A stretch of DNA of 64,000 nucleotides from Lucinisca nassula (taxonomy: Eukaryota; Mollusca; Bivalvia; Lucinida; Lucinidae): NCBI GenBank assembly GCA_963580285.1, contig OY757011.1, positions 122,356,146 through 122,420,145 on the forward strand, written 5' to 3'. Positions 42,761 to 53,643 of this stretch are shown here, piece by piece (the stretch's first letter is position 1; each line of letters opens with the position of its first letter). Below the pieces are notes generated by a model that did no database searches, had not been told where the DNA came from, and saw only the letters and a program-made list of their open reading frames with translations. A program made the position numbers and the translations under genes.

Positions 42761-43068
42761 CCCCGCCCATAGGGGCTTGAAGAAATATATGGGCTGCATG
42801 ATGCTTCCACGCAGAGTTGAATCCGGCCCGCACACTAGTACTGGTAAACCGCTTAGAGGATCTAAGCCTGTCCAGGAACCACGGTGCGAGGCGGACCGTC
42901 CATGCTAATTTAGCCCTATTGGTTTCTTTGGGCGACAGGGCTTGAGATGTCATTTCATCTCAATGTCGGGTAAAAGTCCCACAAAATTGGAAGCAACGTC
43001 TCCAAAATGACCTTTACAGTGTTGACGGGGACGTTAAACCTCAAATCAAACAAACAAACGAAAACACG
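42761..43068 (+). mobile_element. SINE-1 copy, complete
   Basis: CCCCGCCCATAGGGGCTTG to GACGTTAAACCTCAAATC and (CAAA)n; its tail runs straight into an HP-A end. Confidence 0.88.
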
Positions 43069-43596
43069 CCCACACAAATACATTGTAAACTTTACCACCG
43101 AGAAAATGAAAATTTTAAGATGAAAAATTGTGATTCATTATGATAACACACCCGTGCCAAATAGTGCAATTTTTCACATCTCCAAAATGGCTACTTTTCT
43201 GATGAAAAACTGGGATATTTTTCTTACAAATACTGCAAACATAGGTCGTGGATGTTCGTTAGAACCGCCTCATTGAGGCGGTTCTAACGAGTACCCACAA
43301 CCTATGTCTTAGAGCAAAAATAAGAAAAATAATGTAGACCCCCGTAAACCTCAGGTTTCTCTATATAAAGTGGGGTTTAGGGGTGTGTTCAATTCATGGA
43401 CGTGTTCACGTGATGATTTTCTTATTTCTGCTCAAAATATAGATTGTGGATACTCGTTAGAACCACCTAAGGCACATACAATCTACATTTTAGAGCAAAA
43501 ATAATACCAATGTGGTTTACCACTGTAAACCCCAGATTTACAATATAAAAAGTGGGGTTCAAGGGGGTCACAAATATATAGGCGTGTTTCCGAGAT
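43069..43596 (+). mobile_element. HP-A MITE split by an HP-B MITE
   Basis: Left part ACGAAAACACGCCCACAC to AAAAATTGTGAT at 43134; right part from TTTTCTTATTTCTGCTC at about 43415 to ATAGGCGTGTTTCCGAGATG. Confidence 0.82.
43136..43414 (+). mobile_element. HP-B MITE nested in HP-A
   Basis: CATTATGATAACACACCCGTG to GGACGTGTTCACGTGATG with a perfect hairpin CCGCCTCATTGAGGCGG. Confidence 0.85.
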
Positions 43597-43953
43597 GTAT
43601 TTGGCATTTAATATGTTATGGAGCAATAATAAACAACTGAGCATATTGTCGTCCGTGTAAAATATATTAATATTTTACGTTTTGTTCAAGAAACACAGTG
43701 TTTTTTTTCCATAATATACTACAGTTTGGGGCTCATTAGAAAAGCTGATTGTTCCATGGACTCGTGAGACGAGCATTTTTGCTGCTTACAACTGACCAAC
43801 AATGTTTATTACTCAACAAATCATACGCGCAAAGACAAACAAAAACAACAACAGACTCATTGTCAATAAAGGAATTCGCTGCAGTAGGGGCGGGGGTGCT
43901 AAATCGCTTTTACGTGACCACAATCATTGCCCTTTGTTCTGCCGTGGTTCTGA

Positions 43954-44203
43954 GCCCCCCCCCCCCCCATCGCCCAACGGGGTTTGGAGGAAATGGTTGG
44001 ACTGCATTGCACTTCCACGCAGCGCTGCAATCGACCCCACATGGGATGGCCTTAGCCCGTCCAGGCAAAGTGGTGCGAGTCGGACAGACACTAAATGCAA
44101 GCTATATTGGTTTCTTTTGGCGGTAGGGCTCGAGATGTCATCTCATCTCATCTCGGGAAAAAAGTTCCACAAAATTGGAAGTAACGTATCCAACATGACA
44201 TAA
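43954..44203 (+). mobile_element. SINE-1 copy, diverged, poly-C start
   Basis: C15 run then CATCGCCCAACGGGG; body recognisable to ACAAAATTGGAAGTAACG. Confidence 0.72.
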
Positions 44204-44231
44204 TTAAGAAATGAAATTTATTTTTCTGTAG

Positions 44232-44335
44232 TTCATGGACGTATGAACGCAGTGGGTCGCGTGCAAAGTAAATGAACCCCGAAGGGGTTCATGTAAACTT
44301 TGCTCGCGACCCACTGTCGTTCATACTTCCATGAA
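44232..44335. repeat. 104-bp near-perfect hairpin
   Basis: Arms 44232-44280 and 44284-44335 pair with a few mismatches or gaps around the loop GAA (TTCATGGACGTATGAACG; GTGGGTCGCG). Part of the arm recurs at 44552-44570. Confidence 0.85.
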
Positions 44336-44773
44336 AAGCAGAAAAATTAAGTTTATTTTTTATATTTACATTATTTGCCCCTCATCAATGGGCGAAAAAA
44401 TGCTTGTAGGGCAAACTTTTAAAGCTGAAAAACATTTACACGCCGTTTTTCTACAAAGAGCGGAGCAGCGTTGACGTCATCAACGCCCGTAGAGAACAAT
44501 GGTTTAGAATGACGTCACTTAACGTCACTGAACATCATGTGATTCGATGCGTTCATGGGCGTATGAACGCAATTGTTTTCTATAGGTTTACACTAGACTT
44601 TACACTGGGAATGTAAATATTTAGTGCTGACGGTACGTAAAACCTGATATGAAACAATAAATCTGCCGTCGTTCAGACAAATAAGCTGTTCAGTCCGCGT
44701 AAAGGCGTTCTAACACATCAGTGCAATTTCCCCAAGAACATAAAAATCAAACGAATACAGAGACAAAACAAAA

Positions 44774-45086
44774 ACCGGCCTCGTTATCTCAGTTGGATGC
44801 ACGTCTGACTGGTGATCAGGAGGACGCGTGTTCGATACCTGCCGGGGTCGGCAACATACTTTCGTGGAGATTGATCATGAAATCTTTTCTACGGACATTC
44901 TATCCCTTCCGCTGATTCAAGAAAGGCTGTTGTCACTTTCTAGCAAAAGAATGCGCTCTATACTTGTTAACCGCTTACGTATAAGCCTGCCCAGGAAAAG
45001 TGTGGATGTGTAAGGTGACCGGCTAAAAATGACCTGAATAGTGTTGACTGGGCCGTTGAACTCCAATGCAAACAAACAAACAAACA
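44774..45086 (+). mobile_element. SINE-2 copy with 12-bp TSD
   Basis: CCGGCCTCGTTATCTCAGTTGG to (CAAA)n. AGACAAAACAAA occurs at 44761-44772 and 45091-45102. Confidence 0.88.
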
Positions 45087-45164
45087 GAACAGACAAAACA
45101 AAGATGAGGAATTATGGGCATGATGTAACTGCAATGCTGCAATAGTTGGGACTCAAGTTTGTCC

Positions 45165-45170
<6 letters not shown>

Positions 45171-45229
<59 letters not shown>
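45171..45229 (+). repeat. (GA)n microsatellite
   Basis: About 29 uninterrupted GA units. Confidence 0.95.
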
Positions 45230-45232
<3 letters not shown>

Positions 45233-45433
45233 TACATTTGGGAAATTTTAGATAAGCTTTATTTCTGCTCCGAACAACGTGAACCACTTACTGAAGTTGT
45301 TTTAAAGCCTACCTGCAATGTCTCCCTTTGAACAGATATATAATAAATGTTCATCCTTGTATACATCACTTTTCAACTTCCTAAGTATTCTAAAGGGTAA
45401 GTTAATGTGATGATTCTTGTACTCAGAACTTAC

Positions 45434-46810
45434 CTAGGCCTTCCTTGATGACAACCCATACATGACAAGGAAATCGCAGAACACTGGGTATCTGCTTCTT
45501 GTATGCCGCTACTAGCACACTGTCATTTGATGATACACAGTCCAGTAACTCAATTTCAGTTAGACCGTATCGAGATAGTGTAATATATTCGCAAACAGCA
45601 CCAATCACAGCCTTACCAAACTGGCTTTCCAAAGAATCAAGTCTCTTTATCAATACGTGTTCCACATTTCGCGGAAGACTGTTAGATTTCTCATTTAGTT
45701 TATATTCTGACGTCCATTTTATGACACTATTGGTAATAGCTTCAACCATAAATGGGCAGTGCCCTTCCGCTAGCGTCTCAGTCACGCGTAAGTACTGCTC
45801 ATTTGTCAACTTACGTTTGTGCTTTGCGAGGCTGTTGTGTAACGCATTTGTACATTCGTCACTTGACATCTTTCCGATATAAACAGTTACATCAGGGTTG
45901 AGTAGCTTGCTTTCTAGCCTTTTTATAATTTGCAAGTTTTCGTTACTGGAACTTGACACAATGATGTGAAATTTTGGTGGCAGTTTAGCTGCCAACCAGT
46001 CCACATGAGTATTTTCAAATCTTGGACTGGTCTGTAAGTTTTCTAGACTGTCTATTAAAATAAACAATTGCTTTTGGCTTTTTGAAACCCTGTTCGTTAA
46101 TCCATGGAAATAACTTGTTAATTTCTGCAAAGAATATGTTTCAATATCTAGTTCCTGTTTCAGAATTAAATTTATTTGCACACAAATACTTCTAAAAATA
46201 TCTTCGATTATACATGATCTCGTTGTTAAACCTACAAATACTGGAATGAGAATAGCATCTCTCCCAAACAATTCCTTGGCTCTATAGCAGATTTTGGCCA
46301 TCATTCTGGCCTTACTGCAACCATTTGGACACTTTAGAATTGTCAGCTGATGTTCAGCTCTAGAACCAGTAATTAACATAGACTGAAGCTTTGAAAATGT
46401 CTTGTCACAAGCACCAAGAGGGGTTTCACGATGAAGTTTAACACAGTGGTGTAAATGGATGAGTGATTCAGTGCAGTTATAGCTTTTGAATGGTGTCTCC
46501 GGTATTGGTTTCTTTTTTGCAGCACTGTCGTCGATTAGTTCGTTCAGTTTCGTTGTTACAGCTGCAATGAAATGTTCAACATTGTCATCCTGGACACGCT
46601 TTTCTCTTTCATCAAGTGACTCATCTGTTAGACTACGATTCAGATACAAAACGTTGGACTTCCTCGCGTCATTTTCTATGTCTAATTTGAGCTGATTAAT
46701 ATTAGGATAAATACTTTGAGGATTGTCTTGAGCAAATGGGTTTTCAATTAATTGTTTAACTTTGTCAAGGCCGGACTTTTCAAAACTGTTGAATAATGTT
46801 GACTGGATCT
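45434..46810 (-). CDS. Exon 2: NACHT NTPase domain with altered P-loop
   Basis: Large 1,377-nt exon (acceptor TTTGCAG, donor CTAG/GTAAGT). The first 130 or so residues are a charged linker. Near residue 185 of the exon the frame reads L-K-C-P-N-G-C-S-K-A-R-M-M-A-K, where the family has a GxxGxGKS/T P-loop: the lysine is kept but both key glycines and the Ser/Thr are changed. About 90 residues later Q-L-F-I-L-I-D-S-L-E-N-L is a good Walker B with the family's LDSLxxL form, followed by L-P-P-K-F-H-I-I-V-S-S (sensor strand). The C-terminal end, S-R-Y-G-L-T-E-I-E-L-L-D then R-F-P-C-H-V-W, is the start of the winged-helix region typical of NWD1 and TEP1. The exon is intact, so the gene does not look like a pseudogene, but ATP binding may be weak or lost. 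Confidence 0.92.
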
Positions 46811-47211
46811 CTGCAAACAAAGAAAAACACGAAAAACTGTAAATGTGTATAAGTAAAAAGGGCGCATGAGTCAAAATTTTTTTTTCTACTCGGGACTCGG
46901 AAAACTTTGAAAGCATTCTTGATAATTTTCGTATAAAACAGTTGGTAAAATTATTAATAAAAACTCAATTTACATTTCTGTAGCAAACGATTTTCTCCAT
47001 AGTTTTGTAAACCTCTTATCATAACCAACACCAAATACACATGTATCACCAGTTCCGTGCTTTAAGTCGCGAAACTACGTTTTCATATATGGCGTGTGAC
47101 CATCATTGTATTCACCGCATGCTGCACACAGATAACGTCTTAAGCTAACGGTGTAGATAATGTTCGGCTATCACATCCGTTGGCGTCAGATTAGTGTTTT
47201 AAGTCAGTACA
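46811..47211. other. Unassigned intronic DNA upstream of exon 2
   Basis: The open frame of exon 2 runs on to 46916 but the acceptor at 46811-46812 and the phase of exon 1 set the exon border. Nothing else seen. Confidence 0.5.
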
Positions 47212-47372
47212 AACTTGTAAACCCCACATTATATAGAAAAAAAGAAACATTGAGAAACATAATGATACTTTATTTTGCTCCACGAATGAAGCTTCTCGTA
47301 ATAAACACCAAAATGCGGTGTTTTTAACGAGAACCAACAATCTAAAGTGACATCGTTAATAATAATAAAACA
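47212..47372 (-). repeat. Diverged HP-B MITE with a different hairpin stem
   Basis: GTAAACCCCACATTATATAG start; hairpin TCGTAATAAACACC-AAAATGC-GGTGTTTTTAACGA in place of the usual GC-rich stem. Confidence 0.6.
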
Positions 47373-47507
47373 CCACATACATGTAATTAATTCTAATGCT
47401 ATTTCTAGAGTCATAGAGGATACGATTATACCGCATAGGATTTATTTAAGAAATGGATATAATTAATTTAACATTCATTGCAATATGAACAAAAACGGTC
47501 ACAGCAA

Positions 47508-47785
47508 CATCACGTAAACAAATCCGTGAAATGAACACCGCCTTAAACCCCACTTTATATAGAGAAAACTGGGGGTTACGGGTGTATACATTATTTTACT
47601 TATTTCTGCTCCAAGACATAGGTTGTGGGTATGCATTAGAACGTCTCAATGAGGCGGTTCTAACGAGCACCCAAAACTTATGTTTGGAGAATAAATAAGA
47701 AAAATGTCACAAATTTTCATAAGGAAAATGTCCGTTTTTGATATAAGAGAAAGCGCTATACCTCATGTGTGTGTTATCGTAATGA
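47508..47785 (-). mobile_element. HP-B MITE
   Basis: CATCACGTAAACAAATCCGTG to GTGTGTGTTATCGTAATGA, with hairpin. Confidence 0.86.
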
Positions 47786-48038
47786 AGGTTTAAAAGAATA
47801 TTAACATCATTTTCCACCCATAAAATATTAACATCATTTTCCACCCCTGATATCACGAAATTTTCTGGCATGAGGGCTAGAAGAGAAGAGGAAAGAGTTG
47901 TACACAGTTTTCCTATAAACAGCGGAAGAGCGCCCGAGAAGAGTGCCGTTGACTTCGTAACGTCGCCATCGTCCAATCATATTAAAGAGAAACATGACCT
48001 ACTTCGACATCACTGAATGAGCATGTGATATTGCGTGA

Positions 48039-48297
48039 CAATACGATAACACACCCGTGCGACATACTGCACTTTTTTCTTACCTCCAAAATGGCTACTT
48101 TTCTTATGAAAATCCGTGATTATTTTTCTTATTCATACTGCAAACATAGGTTGTGGGTGCGATTCTAACGAGTACCCACATCCTATGTCTTTGAGCAGAA
48201 GTAAGAAAAATAATGTATACGCCCGTAAACTCCAGTTTTCTCTATACAAAGTTGGGTTTAATGGGATGTTCATTTCACGGACTTGTTAACGTGATGA
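48039..48297 (+). mobile_element. HP-B MITE with a shortened hairpin
   Basis: ATACGATAACACACCCGTGC to CACGGACTTGTTAACGTGATG; one arm of the central stem is lost (GTGGGTGCGATTCTAACGAG). Confidence 0.82.
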
Positions 48298-48611
48298 CTC
48301 GACGTATTCATCGAGGTTTTGAACAAATTGCGTTCCAAACGTTAACTTCAGGGGTTTCTGTAAATGCACCGAGAATTTAATATACCGTAATGATGTTTGG
48401 GACGCTAAACATGAATCAAACCTGGACCAAGTTTGTCAGTATTCACCTGAATTTCGTCTTAATACAAACAAACATCCATCCGTGGAAATCTTCATTGCTT
48501 TTCGTATCTCTTTTTCTAAAACTGAAAACGAATAGGAATAATTCAGCAATGTTTTACAGGTGCATTGGGAAACATGCATGTATGCTTTGTAGGTGATTAA
48601 ACTGTATTCCA

Positions 48612-48856
48612 GGGCCCAGTTGTTCAAAGCATCGTTAGCTTAACAAGCTCAGTAGTGGTCATATTGTTAACTGTTCTAGCAAGTTTAATATCTAAAATTT
48701 TGTTATTTTTGCTGATAAAATGTGAGCAGCTTTTGCATATGCAAAAGCTGCACACATTTTTTCAGCAAAAATTTTAGCATATTTGCCATTTTTAACGATC
48801 AAAGTTTTAACGATTCGTCAACTAACGACATCGTTAGTTTTGAACAACTGGCCCCC
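48612..48856. mobile_element. Family J MITE
   Basis: Ends GGGCCCAGTTGTTCAAAGC / TTTTGAACAACTGGCCCC; inner hairpin GTGAGCAGCTTTTGCATATG / CAAAAGCTGCACAC. Confidence 0.82.
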
Positions 48857-49012
48857 GGTTTTAGGAATGCCAACAAGTTATGTTTTTATTTCTTTAAAAT
48901 TAATGTCCTACAAACCTATCATTTTCTATTTAATACAGCAGCATATTAATAGTTTCGTTTAATGAATACGGCCTTGTAGACCTCACTTTATGTGGGGGGA
49001 AAAAGTGGGGAT

Positions 49013-49248
49013 TGCGGGTTCGATCCCCGCCAGGTTGGCACCAGTCTTTCATAGAGATTGATCATGCATGTTTTTCTGCGGTCGGTCTTCGCCCTCCGAG
49101 GTTTGTCAGTTTCCAGCGAAAGAGTGTGACCTGTATTGGTTAACCGCTTATGTATAAGCCCGCGCAGGTGAAATGCGGTTAGGCAAACTGACTGTCCCGA
49201 CAGGACATTCATGGTGCTAGCAGGTCCATTGAAATTCAAAATAAACCA
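49013..49248 (+). mobile_element. SINE-2 copy, head truncated
   Basis: Begins inside the B box (GGGTTCGATCCCCGCC), body diverged. Confidence 0.7.
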
Positions 49249-49447
49249 TTATATCAAGTGATTTAATCAATTGTTAGCCGATTATTTTTTTCAGTAGGAC
49301 AATGGTTAACATTTGGACCATGTGAGATAAAATATAAATTGCGTAGCTTTAAAATTGGTATCATTACAGTAAAAGATCCATGCACGATAATACATTCGGT
49401 CGCCACCTTTTTAGGCAAAAAGGTATTAAATGGTTCATATATTTGCT

Positions 49448-49530
49448 CAAAACGTAGATGTTGGTGCTCAGTAAAACCACCTCATTGAGATTGTTTTCAC
49501 AAGCACCATCAATCTTTCTCAATTTTTTAC
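49448..49530. repeat. Decayed HP hairpin
   Basis: AAACCACCTCATTGAGATTGTTTT with AACGTAGATGTTGGTGCTC arm. Confidence 0.5.
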
Positions 49531-49583
49531 TCTCTATTCAAAAAGGATCCAATCATTTGCCCGTAAAGGTGACAATTCTCTTC

Positions 49584-49860
49584 TCATCACGATAACAATT
49601 CCGTGAAACGAAGACCCCTCTAAACCCCATTTTATATTGGGAAAATGGGGTTTACGGGGGTATAAATTATCTGCATTATGTTTGCCAAAAACACAGATTG
49701 TGGGTACTCGTTAGAACCGCCTCGATGAGGCGGTTCTAACGAGCACCCACCATCTATGTTGAAAGCAAAAATAAGAAAGATGTTATCATTTTACCCCCAA
49801 ATTTGTCATTTCTGACACAATGTTGGTCGCCATTATTTCACACGGACATGTTTCCTAATG
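49584..49860 (-). mobile_element. HP-C MITE
   Basis: TCATCACGATAACAATTCCGTG to ACGGACATGTTTCCTAATG; intact hairpin at 49709-49741. Confidence 0.85.
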
Positions 49861-49959
49861 TTAGCATTGACCCTTCGTCAGGTGTCGATGTTGTGGGGGC
49901 ATCAGATTGAAGTAAACCTATTAGGAAGTCGCTCGTAAAATGGCAACAAAATGTATGAA

Positions 49960-50192
49960 TTAACCCTTTTTGTACCAAATGGAATCTTCATCCTTATGTA
50001 TAGCAGGAGTCCATAAGGACTAAAATTTAGGAGTGTCAGGTTGTGTTCTCTTCAAAATTGATTTGGAAAATGACTGAACTTTAAGCAAAGAGTGAAGGCC
50101 CTGATCAGACGACGCATTCTGTGGCGTCTGATCTGGGCATGCACTGTTTGCCAGGGTACCCGTTTTGGGGTTTCTGGTACTAAATGGGTTAA
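49960..50192 (-). mobile_element. PB MITE
   Basis: TTAACCCTTTTTGTACC ... GGTACTAAATGGGTTAA. Confidence 0.85.
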
Positions 50193-50337
50193 GTATTCAT
50201 GCCTCTTGAGTGTGTTGCTAATTATATGAATAACCCACTTCAGACAACCAAAAAAAAATATTTCATAGCTATGAAATTTTGAATAATTGAAAATAGGTGA
50301 CAAAACCCTAGGGACAAATGTGCTAATCTGATGTTGC

Positions 50338-50585
50338 AGGTTTTTCTGTCGCGATTTACTTTTGTTATGGTTTGTCTATGAGTGTTTGTATCGCTTATAT
50401 TATTTTGTTTTGGATAGCCAATTGGCCATTTTTGTTGGAAAGTAACTGTCTTTTTGGCTTTCCGCTATTGATGTTTCCATTAGGGTCTTTTGTTTCATGT
50501 TTGTGTTTCTTTCTCTTTTGTGTCTCTGATGGGAGCTGTGGGTTAATTGTACCGATTCCTGATCATTGCCTTCACTTCTATTAAG
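50338..50585 (+). repeat. RT3 3' UTR copy
   Basis: TATGGTTTGTCTATGAGTG to GATCATTGCCTTCACTTCTAT. Confidence 0.8.
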
Positions 50586-50893
50586 GGGAATAGGAACATT
50601 TGGTAGATGTTTCCATTATTTTACAAAGGTTTGTCCCAACTCTGGACAATATTCACCAATATCAATGAAATAACTTTTTAATACAAGTCTTGAAAAAAGG
50701 TTGAAGAAAAGTAGCATCGTGTGGTACACAGCAAACACTGGTGAGATGGGAAGCGACCATGCGAACAGAACTACTGCGATTCTTACCCTTATCTTTTATT
50801 ATACATAGGTGTAAGGTTGTACAAAACATATGACCACCCATGTGTATGCGAAAATGTACAACTTTGTATGCATGGTATGTGCGACTTATGATG

Positions 50894-51172
50894 TCATTAC
50901 GAAAACACGCCTATACAAATACATTGTAAATTTTACTGCCAAAAATGACCATTTTCATATGAAAAATTGTGATATTTTTCTTATTTCTGCTCAAAATATA
51001 GAATGTGGGTACTCGTTACAACCGCCTCATCGAGGCGGTTCTAACGAGTACCCACAGTCTATACTTTAGAGCAGAAATAAGAAAAATAAGGCTTATCCCT
51101 GTAAACCCCAGTTTTGCTATATAAAAGTGGGGTTCAAGGGAATAATAATTATATATGCGTATTTTCCTGATG
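50894..51172 (+). mobile_element. HP-A MITE next to the exon 1 donor
   Basis: TCATTACGAAAACACGCC to GCGTATTTTCCTGATG; ends 19 bp from the exon 1 end. Confidence 0.87.
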
Positions 51173-51191
51173 TCAGGACAGAGTATGATAC

Positions 51192-51298
51192 CTGACTGAA
51201 AGCGCTCGGTGGACTTCAAATCGCTACCAAACAGTCCTGAACTTTGCAATAACTGAATAATATCTTTCTGGACAGCCAACCAACTAGAATCTTCATTC
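51192..51298 (-). CDS. Exon 1 of model: linker before NACHT domain
   Basis: Encodes N-E-D-S-S-W-L-A-V-Q then an amphipathic stretch ending S-T-E-R-F-Q-S. The acceptor is GGGCACAG and the donor CAG/GTATCA. It begins with one base finishing a codon and ends with one base; joined to exon 2 this gives GAG (Glu) and the run R-F-Q-S-E-I-Q. NWD-type proteins have a comparable helical segment between the N-terminal domain and the NTPase. An HP-A MITE ends about 20 bp beyond the donor. The exon is short, so it is less certain than the others. Confidence 0.7.
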
Positions 51299-51407
51299 CT
51301 GTGCCCAAAGAATAATCAAGCATCCATTACGTTTGGTAGTGCTGAGTTAACATGCATTTACAAGATGTTTTATATAAAACAAAGACATTTAAAAGCCTCA
51401 CGTACAC

Positions 51408-51694
51408 ATAACGAAAACACGCCTATATAATTCCGACCCCCTCGAACCCCACTTTTATATTGTAAAAATGGGGTTTAAAGGGGTAAACCTTATTTTTCTT
51501 ATTTCTGCTCAAAATATAGATTGTGGATACTCGTTAGAACCGCATAAACTAAACTAACGTGTACCAACAATCTATATTTTAGAGCATCCCAAAAGCATTA
51601 AAATATCCCAATTTTTCACCTTCAGTTTTTCATTTTTTCGGCGATAAAAGTTTCAAAGTTTCAATGTCTTTGTATAGGCGTGTTTTCGTAATGA
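51408..51694 (-). mobile_element. HP-A MITE, hairpin eroded
   Basis: ATAACGAAAACACGCCTATA to ATAGGCGTGTTTTCGTAATGA. Confidence 0.8.
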
Positions 51695-51711
51695 GATTAA
51701 ATCACATGAAC

Positions 51712-51890
51712 AAGTCAAATGTATTGAAACCCCTAGAAAATCCCACCTTATATAGAGGACGTTGGATTTACGGGGGTATAAATTATGTTTCTCATATTTG
51801 CTAGAAAACGTAACTCGTGCCTTCCTAACGGGCGCTCAGTGAGGCGGTTCTAATGAGCTTGGGGGAGAAATAAAGAAAGTATAAAAATAT
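51712..51890 (-). repeat. Partial HP-B MITE
   Basis: TCACATGAACAAGTCAAATG, GGATTTACGGGGGTATAAATT and GAGGCGGTTCTAATGAGC; right end lost. Confidence 0.6.
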
Positions 51891-51964
51891 CTGTACAATA
51901 TTAGTTCTACATATTAGAAAGAAGAGGTCCCATGGGCATTCAAACTTTATGTTTGCAGCTGAAA

Positions 51965-52665
51965 AATAAGAGGCCTAAGGCTTCCCTCTTTAGTTGCACG
52001 CCGGTGGGCCAGGCCTTAGATTCTATCACGGTTCAAGCGTAAAGGCTTACTGAGAATTAGAGAGATCTCATTCTAAATAATGTTGGTGCCTGGTGCTCTG
52101 TCTCTGGTCGGGCCCATCCGCCGGAGTCTAACTATTGGTTTTCTTTTGCTCCAGCATTTCAGTGTTTTCTTGCTGTCGAGTCTTCACCGTTGTTTCATCT
52201 CTGTGGTTGTTTTTTTTGTGTGTGTGTTTGTGTTCACGGAGATGTCGCACTGATGAGTTAGGAGGCCATCATGCGGACTGAACAAATAATTTGTCTAAAA
52301 GGGCGAGGATTGCGGCCACGTAAAATCGATTTAAGCTCCCCCCCCCCCCCCCCCCCCCCCAAGTGGAATTCGTTTCACTGACCGTTCCAAGGCGGTTGTC
52401 GCGGATTATTTTTGTTATAAGGCGGTTGTCGCGGATTATTTGTTATGGTTTGTCTTTGAGTGTTTGTATCGCTTATATTATTTTGTTTTGGATAGCAAAT
52501 TGGCCATTTTGTCGGAAAGTAACTGTCCCTTTGGCTTTCCGCTATTCATGTTTTCATTAGTGTCTGTTGTTTCATGTTTGTGTTTCTTTCCCTTTGGTGT
52601 CGCTAATGGGAGCTGTGGGTTAATTGTGATTCCTGATCAGTGCCTTCATTTCTATTTCATCAGAA
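51965..52665 (+). repeat. RT3 3' UTR copy, long
   Basis: From TTGCACGCCGGTGGGCC through CTCTGTCTCTGGTCGGGCC, a poly-C run (52340-52360), a tandem duplication of AAGGCGGTTGTCGCGGATTA, to the usual end. Confidence 0.82.
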
Positions 52666-53034
52666 AAAAGTCATGAAAGAATTAAATATGTCAAACGGAT
52701 TGTTTATACTAATGATACAGAAAAGGGCTATTTACCAGTGCATAGGAACATAATCTTCTTAAAACTAAGCCCTTTTAACAAGCAATATCTCGCTATTACC
52801 AGCTGCCTGATGTCATTCCGTTCTTTCATCATGAACACTCTTATACGAGTTTTTTTTGTAAAACATAGTTATCGTACATGGATTTTAGACAGACGTGTTT
52901 TTGTTTCATTAAAAAATAACACAACCGTGGACATACATAGAGCATTCTTTCATATCTCTTAAGTTCAACTCTGATTATTTTCCTGATTAAAATGTGTGTC
53001 AATTTTTTCTTATTTCTGGTCCGATGATAATTTT

Positions 53035-53255
53035 CTGCTGAAAATTTGTGACATGGTGTCTTATTTCTGGTCCAAACATAATTTTAGATGGTTTCTTAAA
53101 ACCACCTGATTGAAGCTGTTCTAACGAGTACCAAAACTCTATGCTCTGGAGCAGTAATAAGAAGAATAAAGTATACATCAGTCTGTAAATCAAAGTTTTC
53201 TCTATATAAAGTGGGGTTGACAGGATTGTTCACTACACAAACTTGTTAATATGTT
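53035..53255 (+). repeat. Diverged HP-B MITE
   Basis: GCTGAAAATTTGTGACATGG, AAAACCACCTGATTGAAGC stem, TCTCTATATAAAGTGGGG, ACAAACTTGTTAATATG end. Confidence 0.6.
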
Positions 53256-53322
53256 CATGAAAATAGTGACACTTTTCGGTATATACCGAACATAATTATG
53301 ATACTCCTTCTATCGAGTATAG

Positions 53323-53628
53323 TCTGTTTGTTTGTTTAATTTGAGGTTAAACGTCCCCGTCAACACTGTAAAGGTCATTTTGGAGACGTTGTTTCAAATT
53401 TTGTGGGACTTTTACCCGACATTGAGATGAAACGACATCTCAAGCACTGCCGCCCAATGATACCAATAGGGTTTATAAGCATGGACGGGCCGACTCGCAC
53501 CGCTTTGCCTGGGCAGGCTTAGATCCTCTAAGCGGTTTACCAGTACACGTCTGCGGGTAGGTTTCAGCTCTGCGTGGAAGCATCATGAAGCCCATCTATT
53601 TCGTCAAGCCCCGTTGGGCGGGGGCGGG
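53323..53628 (-). mobile_element. SINE-1 copy with perfect 12-bp TSD
   Basis: TATCGAGTATAG at 53311-53322 and 53629-53640; (GTTT)n tail at 53325, head CCGCCCCCGCCCAACGGGG at 53628. Confidence 0.93.
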
Positions 53629-53643
53629 TATCGAGTATAGTAT

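Larger units (their letters stand above)
919..51298 (-). other. NACHT-WD40 (NWD/TEP1-like) gene, 15-exon model, partial at both ends
   Basis: Fifteen minus-strand exons are joined by AG/GT introns. The intron phase left by each exon matches the one needed by the next throughout, which supports one gene rather than scattered pseudogene pieces. Order: linker, NACHT NTPase, winged-helix/helical region, then 13 or more WD40 blades. NACHT-WD40 proteins of this family are intracellular scaffolds or sensors in which the propellers hold the NTPase inactive until a ligand binds; that role is known for the family and only inferred here. The sum of exon lengths is 3,842 nt with no internal stop seen. 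The first codon and the N-terminal domain are not in the model, and the last exon here ends at a donor, so the gene continues past the left edge. Confidence 0.9.

Noticed and set aside
45146..45331. Frame with an R-E repeat
   Set aside because: Translation of the GA microsatellite.
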